The notes under the pieces: generated by a model | What the model saw: only the letters and a program-made list of their open reading frames with translations | What the model was told of the DNA's origin: nothing | Database searches by the model: none | Made by a program: the position numbers and the translations under genes | In this document: piece after piece, positions 58,481 to 64,000 of the stretch | How the letters are laid out: the number at the start of each line of letters is the position of its first letter | Numbering within the stretch: position 1 is the stretch's first letter | NCBI GenBank assembly: GCA_019426215.1 | Contig: CM033393.1 | Location: 25,546,591 to 25,610,590, forward strand | DNA length: 64,000 bases | From: Buddleja alternifolia | Lineage: Eukaryota > Streptophyta > Magnoliopsida > Lamiales > Scrophulariaceae | Direction of reading: 5' to 3'

Positions 58481-60282
58481 TGGTGGTCCCAAGTGGCATA
58501 CGAAAGGGTCTAGAAAGGGGGGTTGAATAGACCCTGAAGTCTTTTTCGACTTCACAAAGTTTCGTACTAAAATAGTTTGAACGCTTGAAAATGTAAACGC
58601 TTGGTTAAGCGTTTACTAGAAGACTCTTTTGATAAAGTTAACTTAGACTCAAGATTTGAATACTATAACTACTCAGGTTTAAGCGTTCAATCCTTTGATC
58701 AGGGTTAGCACATCGGAATGATTTTACAAGTCTTCTCTTTGAAAGGTTTTAGCGTCACAAAGTTTTCCTTAGCTACTTTTCTTTAAAACGTTTTGAACGC
58801 TTAGAGTGCTTAGCGCTTAGTCAAGCGCTTAAGACTGATTTGAAAGATTAGCATTCTCTTTTGGAAATAGTTGCTTAACTATTTTAATGCCTTTTTAAAG
58901 ATATGATATGCAAATATAAAGTAAAGCAATAAAGCAGTAAGTGACACAAAATATTGTAAGGTTCACTGGGTGGTGTAATCCCAGCTACGTCCTTCTTCTC
59001 CTTTGCACTCGGAGGCAATCCACTAGATTGATTCTCGAAGAGTCACACAGAGACTTCTACAAAATAGGGAACAGTGGAAGAGATGGATGTGGATGACTTG
59101 AGCTCCTTGGTCACACAGATTTCTGCTACAAGCCACTTCAATCCTCTGCTTCTGAAAAGACGATCTCGAGCTCTTTGATCACACAGATTTCAGCTCCAAT
59201 AGAGATCTTCTCCAAGATGGCCTTGAGCTCCTTGATCACACAGACTTCAGCTCCAATAAAGACCTTTCTTTAACAAGCTTCTCTTACTCAAAAATACTGC
59301 TTGTGGAAGTCAACAATCTTTCTCACTCAGATGAAAGGTGTTGAGGGTTTATTGTAACAGGTTTGTTTGATGTTGGGAAGTTCAAACAACCTGGGATATC
59401 TCAATAATAGTGTAGGGTTCTTCTTGGAAGATGTTTGAGATATCGGGTGACTGTCTGGAATGTATTTGAGAAACTTGAAGAATTTTGGCTTTGGGGTTTG
59501 CAAGCTTTTCTCTCAAATTATTTCTCAGCTCTCTTTCACATTTACGTCTTTCACATGTGCACACACAGAGATAGCTGAAGGGTACTATTTATAGAAAATC
59601 TCGGGATTTGTCCGTTGGACGCAAGTCAGGCGCGTGTACCTCATGCAGAGCTTCAAATAGTCCCTTTTCTGACATTCCTTAATTTCTGCTGATTCCGATT
59701 GGACAGGAGCAGGTTTGAACTTTGAAAAACTGACAGTCCAGTCAAAAGGTGGCTTGTCCACAAGTCATATTGTCTTGTCACATTTAATGCACTTATCAGG
59801 TATTTAATGCATTTGAATTTATTTCCCGTTGGAAATAAATATCCGTTGAATGATTGGATGACTTGAGGATGTAGTTCAGGTGAATCGCTTGAGTGAGTGA
59901 GCGCTTGGATCAACACTCCTTGAACAGTCTTTTAGTGTTAGCTAGGCGCTGAGAACATTCTCTTGAACGCTTGATTCATAACTCCTGAAATAGACTCTTA
60001 AGCGTTTGACAGACGCTTAAGACTAATCTTCATCTTCACTTGACTTCAGACGCTAATCTTCAACTTCATCTCTAATAGACTCACCTAGAATTCTATTAGC
60101 GACTCGGTATCTAATACTTAGTCTAAAATCTACAAAGATAAAAACTATAAGCCTAACAAACTAATAAACTTTCAACCGCTTATACAAGTATTCTATGAAA
60201 GTATAAACTTACATTTTTTTGGGGTCTAACATGAAATCCTATCTTTTCATCATCAAAACATCTAACAATGAAATTCCTAACA
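58481..60282 (-). repeat. LTR E, 5' LTR of the block (1802 bp)
   Basis: TGGTGGTCCC...TTCCTAACA on the + strand, near-identical to LTR A over its whole length, including the triple 60-bp module. It is followed by the right-hand CAAAT (60,283-60,287) and gypsy gag. Confidence 0.9.
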
Positions 60283-61720
60283 CAAATCTTCGACTGGTTA
60301 CTTGCCAACAAGAAGTTAAAATTTAAAGGAAAACATAGAATTCCTTCGAAAACTGAAATAAAAGGAAAGTCATATTGTAAATGGCATAATGCATTCTCAC
60401 ACGACACAAATGACTGCATTTAATTTCAAAATTTGATCTAGGAAAAGATAGATTCGAAAGACTTTATTTTTCCTGACACTCAGAGAACTAACATAGATGA
60501 AGACCCATTTCCTATTTTTAATCTTGAAATTAATACTATTGAATGTTCTGATTTGCAGGTCACTATCGAGACTAAGGTGGCTATAAGGACGTTTAACAGA
60601 CTGATTGACAAAGGAATATTGACTTTCCCGAAGGTCAAGGATGAAGGCCTCGAGGGAATGTGTAGGTGGCACATGAATACCCTCCACACCACGGATCAAT
60701 GTCATATTTTTAGGCTCTTTGTTGCTAAACAACTCGAGAGGAGTCTGATCACTTTTTCCTCAACAGAGAAGAGGATTCTGGGATTGACCCAGAGGGAAAG
60801 TTGAAGGAGAAGCAGGAGGAAATCGAACCTCATAAGGAAAATTCGAAGAGTGAAGAGAAGACTTACAAACAGGTGCTCGAAACGCCCCGGTTCGAGACCA
60901 AGTATGAGACACCTATTCGAGTGGTGAATAATTTAACTAAGTTGCAGAGGCCTTATGCAATCATTACGCCGATACCCTCCATTATGAATTGGTGAGGTTA
61001 CAAGTGATTGAAAACGACCCCAATTGGGTCCTTGCGTACCAGAGAATGGAAAATTGGAACAAAAGGCCGAGACAGGAATTTGGCAATAGATTAACAGGCC
61101 TAATGCCTTCGCAAAGGCACTTTCGAGGACGAGGGGGCAGAGGACTGCCTTATAATCACTCTCGAGGGAGTGAGTATCGAGAGAATTTCGAGACAAACAA
61201 GAATAACAGGGCTAAATCGATAGCCCAGCAAGTGGCGTATTCGAGAGCAGCTATTGCGATGGAGATGCAACAGGAGGCAGTAATTGCCAATTTAAGGATT
61301 GAGGAAGAGGCTTTGGCGAAAGGAATCTTGAAATCAAAGATAGTTAAGGGGTCGAGCTATGAGGACCTCGAGAAGGAGATAGACAACCTAAGTGACCAAA
61401 TGAAGGACGCGAACCTTCAAGATAAGACAGCCACAACTGGAGAAGATGACTTGGCAAATTTCGAGTCTGGAGACGATCTGGACATTTTGTTGGACGGTAT
61501 ACCAGAAGATGGTATGGTGAGCGAAATCGAGAGAAACGAAAGACAAGACTCTGTTCGAAGGGCTTTAAGTCTCGAAGAGGAAAAAGACTGCAACATGGTA
61601 ACGGTTCTCCTGGCAAAATTTGCCTCGAAGACGGGAGAAGCAAATGAAGAGGAAAATGCTTTGGAGGTTTTGACAACCCCAAAGGAAGGTAATCCACCCG
61701 ATTTCGAGTTCATTTAATAT
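60283..61720 (+). pseudogene. Gypsy gag, C-terminal part beyond the insertion
   Basis: The frame resumes with KGKSYCKWHNAFSHDTNDC, a Cys/His motif typical near the end of Tat-like Gag. It then passes several stops and shifts. A 242-codon open stretch at 60,989-61,717 (QRMENWNKRPRQ..., then a long acidic, charged region) has no recognised domain and probably links gag to protease. Confidence 0.75.
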
Positions 61721-61799
61721 GCAAATAGGAAAAAAGAGAATGAACATGAATATTTCCTTGAGTTGTTATTTTCGAAAGAAACCATAAATAATAATCACA

Positions 61800-62395
61800 T
61801 GAAACCACTGTATGTATAGGCCGAAATCGAAGGGTTTAAGATTGACAGGGTTTTAGTAGATAATGGTGCAACCGTTAACGTTTTACCCAAAAATACTTTA
61901 ACTATGTTAAATAAATCTCCAAAATATTTAGTAGCAGCCGACGTAGCAGTATATGGGTTTTCGGAACAGGCCACAAAAGTATTAGGAGTGTTGCCACGTC
62001 AGGTAGGATCTATGGTTTCGTACTCCGCATTTTTTGTGGTAAAAATGAGTTCGTCCTTTAACGCCCTGCTCGGAAGGGATTGGATTCATCAAAACTATTG
62101 TTTGCCCTCAACATTACATCAGCTTTTGATATGCTGGAATGGGAAAAAATTCGAAGTAGTTAAGGCTGAAAATAATTCTTACTTTGTTGATGCTCAAATT
62201 GTGAATGCTAGGTACAGCACCGAAAAGTTCAAAGTGAAAAACCAGGAAGGAGGGTCTGTCCTGGCTCTCGAAAAGACCATGGGGGAAGATGCAGAACGAA
62301 AAGAAGTGGAAATCCAACTCGAGGAAGGAAGAGAAAAGATGTCCCAAATCGAAATAGGGCAATCTTCAGTAGAATCTGCGAAGTGTGATAATTAA
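61800..62395 (+). pseudogene. Gypsy aspartic protease region
   Basis: VDNGATVNVLPK near 61,855-61,890 is the protease active-site motif, with Asn in the usual DSGA/DNGA position 2 form. FNALLGRDWIHQNYCLPSTLHQ follows, as in related elements. An open frame runs 61,904-62,395, after which stops separate it from RT. Confidence 0.8.
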
Positions 62396-62616
62396 TTTAT
62401 TTTTTTATGGTTATGTCCAAACAGTTTGTTATCCAAACAGTTTGTTATCGAAAATAGTAGAATCTACTCTCGTATTCGTATTGTTTATTTGAAAATGATG
62501 GCTCGAATTCTCCTACATCTGATTCTGTTAGACGAATAGATCACAAAGCAGAAAATATAATCAAAGAAGGAATCCTGGAACCTGATGAAGATATCAGGCA
62601 AGATGTACAAGATCCT

Positions 62617-64000
62617 TTGGAAGAAGTTAATCTCGGCACGTCCGAAAAACCAAGAATAACGTACATTAGTTCGAAAATAGAACAGAGTGAAAAGGAAGAA
62701 TTGATCAAAGTTCTACATACTTATAAAGACTGTTTTGCCTGGGCTCATCACGAGATGCCAGGAATAGATATGTCTGTAATTACCAATAAAACCTGGATTT
62801 AGACCAATAATTCAGGCTCCGAGAAGGTTTTCGCCTGATTTAATAGGTCCAATCAAAGAGGAGATCGAGAAATTGGTAGAGTCCAAGTTCATTAGACCAA
62901 CCAGATACGTAGAATGGTTGGCTAATGTGGTGCCAGTTATTAAGAAAAATGGCAAGGTTCAGGTGTGCATTGATTTTAGGGACTTAAACAAAGCCACGCT
63001 GAAAGATGAATATCCAATGCCAATGGCTGATATTTTAATTGATGCAGCAACTCGATTTCAATATTTGTCTTTTATGGATGGATACTCGGGCTATTATCAG
63101 TTGAAAATAGTCGAGGCTGATAGGAACAAGACAGCATTTCGATGTCCAGGTGCCATAGGTAGCTTTGAATGGACAGTGATGCCCCTTGGCCTAAAGAACG
63201 CTGGGGCTACTTATCAAAGGACCATGAACTATATGTTTCATGATCTTACAGGGAAATCAATGGAGATTTACATTGATGATATGTGGAAGAGCTTTGATCT
63301 AACTTCTAATTGAGAAGGCCGAGGGATAGCTTTTGGAAGACGACTGCCGACGTAGCCAAGGATACTCTTTCGAAAGAAAATAGACGCATCAAGAACATGT
63401 TAAATCGTTGATCGAGGCCTTTGAACGAATAAGGCATTTTAATCTAAAATGAACCCTTTGAAATGCGCTTTTGGAGTGAAAGCCGGGAATTTTTTAGGTT
63501 TCTTAATTCATAATCGAGGAATTGAGGTAGATCGAAATAAGTCCAAAGCAATTTTAGAAGTAAAACCCCCTACGAACAAGAAAGAGTTACAACGACTTTT
63601 GGGGCAGGTGAACTTTCTACGAAGATTTATATCAAACTTAGCAGGAAAGACAGAGGTCTTTTCCCCACTTTTACGATTAAGAGAAGGAGAGGATTTTATC
63701 TGGGGAAGAAAGCAGCAAGAAGCTTTTGAGGCAATAAAACAATACCTCACTCAACCGCCAGTTTTAATTCACCCTTGAAAAGGAAAGAGGCTAAGACTGT
63801 ACATATCAGCGGCAGATTGCTCAATTGGGTGTCTCTTAGTATAAGAAAACGATAGGGGATTCAAACAAGCCATTTTTTACTTAAGCGGGCTATTAAACGA
63901 AGTATAGAAAAGGTATTCATCTATTGAAAAATGGTGCCTTAGTTTATATTTCGCATCTGTTAAATTAAGACACTATTTCTCCGCATATATCATAGAAATA
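62617..64000 (+). pseudogene. Gypsy reverse transcriptase and RNase H, broken and partial
   Basis: FAWAHHEMPGID, then a shift, then PRRFSPDL, KNGKVQVCIDFRDLNKA, FMDGYSGYYQLKI and NAGATYQRTMNYMFHDL. The active site appears as YIDDMWKS, where relatives have YIDDVVVKS, and the frame then breaks at about 63,290-63,450. The open stretch 63,449-63,778 has MNPLKCAFGVKAGNFLGFLIHNRGIEV-type text and QRLLGQVNFLRRFISNLA. RNase H relics (LYISAADCSIGCLLV, FYLSGLLNEV, LRHYFSAYI) run with stops to the window edge. Confidence 0.85.

Larger units (their letters stand above)
38367..60282 (-). mobile_element. Compound Sirevirus-like block: tandem LTR-int-LTR-int-LTR with nested full-length relative
   Basis: Five LTR segments (A 38,367-40,169; B 42,129-43,148; C 54,175-55,675; D 55,676-56,505; E 58,481-60,282) separate three internal regions. 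The internals A (40,170-42,128) and D (56,506-58,480) are nearly the same gag-only unit. The internal B-C (43,149-54,174) is a full-length gag-pol-extra-gene unit. A, D, E and the start of B are the long LTR type. C and the end of B are the short type. Only one target duplication (CAAAT) encloses the block. Confidence 0.85.
35940..64000 (+). mobile_element. Tat-like Ty3/gypsy retrotransposon, split by a 21.9-kb insertion, 3' end off window
   Basis: In order: putative 5' LTR, PBS, gag (36,568-38,366), insertion block 38,367-60,282, gag remainder (60,283-61,720), protease (about 61,800-62,395), RT (about 62,617-63,320) and RNaseH (from about 63,449). Polymerase order and motifs are gypsy-type, with the GAIGSFEWTVMPLGLKNAGATY block seen in Tat-clade elements. 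Premature stops and frameshifts occur throughout gag and pol, so it is dead. The 3' LTR is not in the window. Confidence 0.85.

Noticed and set aside
1..64000. CRISPR arrays, operons, rRNA or tRNA genes
   Set aside because: None seen. The regularly repeated segments are LTRs, TE ends or microsatellites, and the window is plant nuclear DNA. The TGGTATCAGAGC matches are primer binding sites and not tRNA genes.

Overview
This window is nuclear DNA of a flowering plant, most likely a eudicot. It has spliced single-copy plant genes with AT-rich introns, a plant lectin receptor kinase, and dense layers of Ty1/copia, Ty3/gypsy, hAT, Mutator-like and MITE elements. No species can be named from the sequence alone.

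Layout. (1) 1-14,929 is a pile of nested retroelements. It holds the 3' end of a Sirevirus-like copia element (1-4,049, + strand), lying beside a decayed minus-strand copia element (IN/RT and protease remnants at 4,050-7,100). That decayed element is split by a solo LTR with a perfect CCAAT duplication (5,112-6,776). A compact gag-only gypsy element (9,570-11,474) and an LTR with its PBS (12,294-14,929) follow; the LTR carries a hAT element with an 8-bp duplication. (2) 14,930-18,405 holds an LTR fragment, telomere-like repeats, a 130-bp-period duplication, a second hAT element and a MITE. (3) 18,776-35,773 is the genic island: ATG13 (+, three coding exons), an intronless G-type lectin receptor kinase (+), and a three-exon DUF167/UPF0235 gene (-). 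(4) 35,940-64,000 is a Tat-like Ty3/gypsy element (+). Its gag is split by a 21.9-kb block of Sirevirus-like sequence (38,367-60,282, - strand) bounded by one CAAAT duplication.

The inserted block reads LTR-int-LTR-int-LTR for a gag-only, non-autonomous element. A related full-length element is nested in its middle LTR. The full-length element has gag, protease, integrase, RT/RNaseH and, past pol, a very large extra gene of the type often called envelope-like. That gene appears to contain two short phase-1 introns. Its last exon is also present, almost unbroken, at the start of the window, so the two copies can be compared.

The three cellular genes share no evident pathway. ATG13 is an autophagy-initiation scaffold, the lectin kinase is a surface receptor, and the DUF167 protein is of unknown role. 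The main biological interest lies in how the mobile elements are built, nested and recombined, and in the inverted TE copies that bracket the last ATG13 exon.
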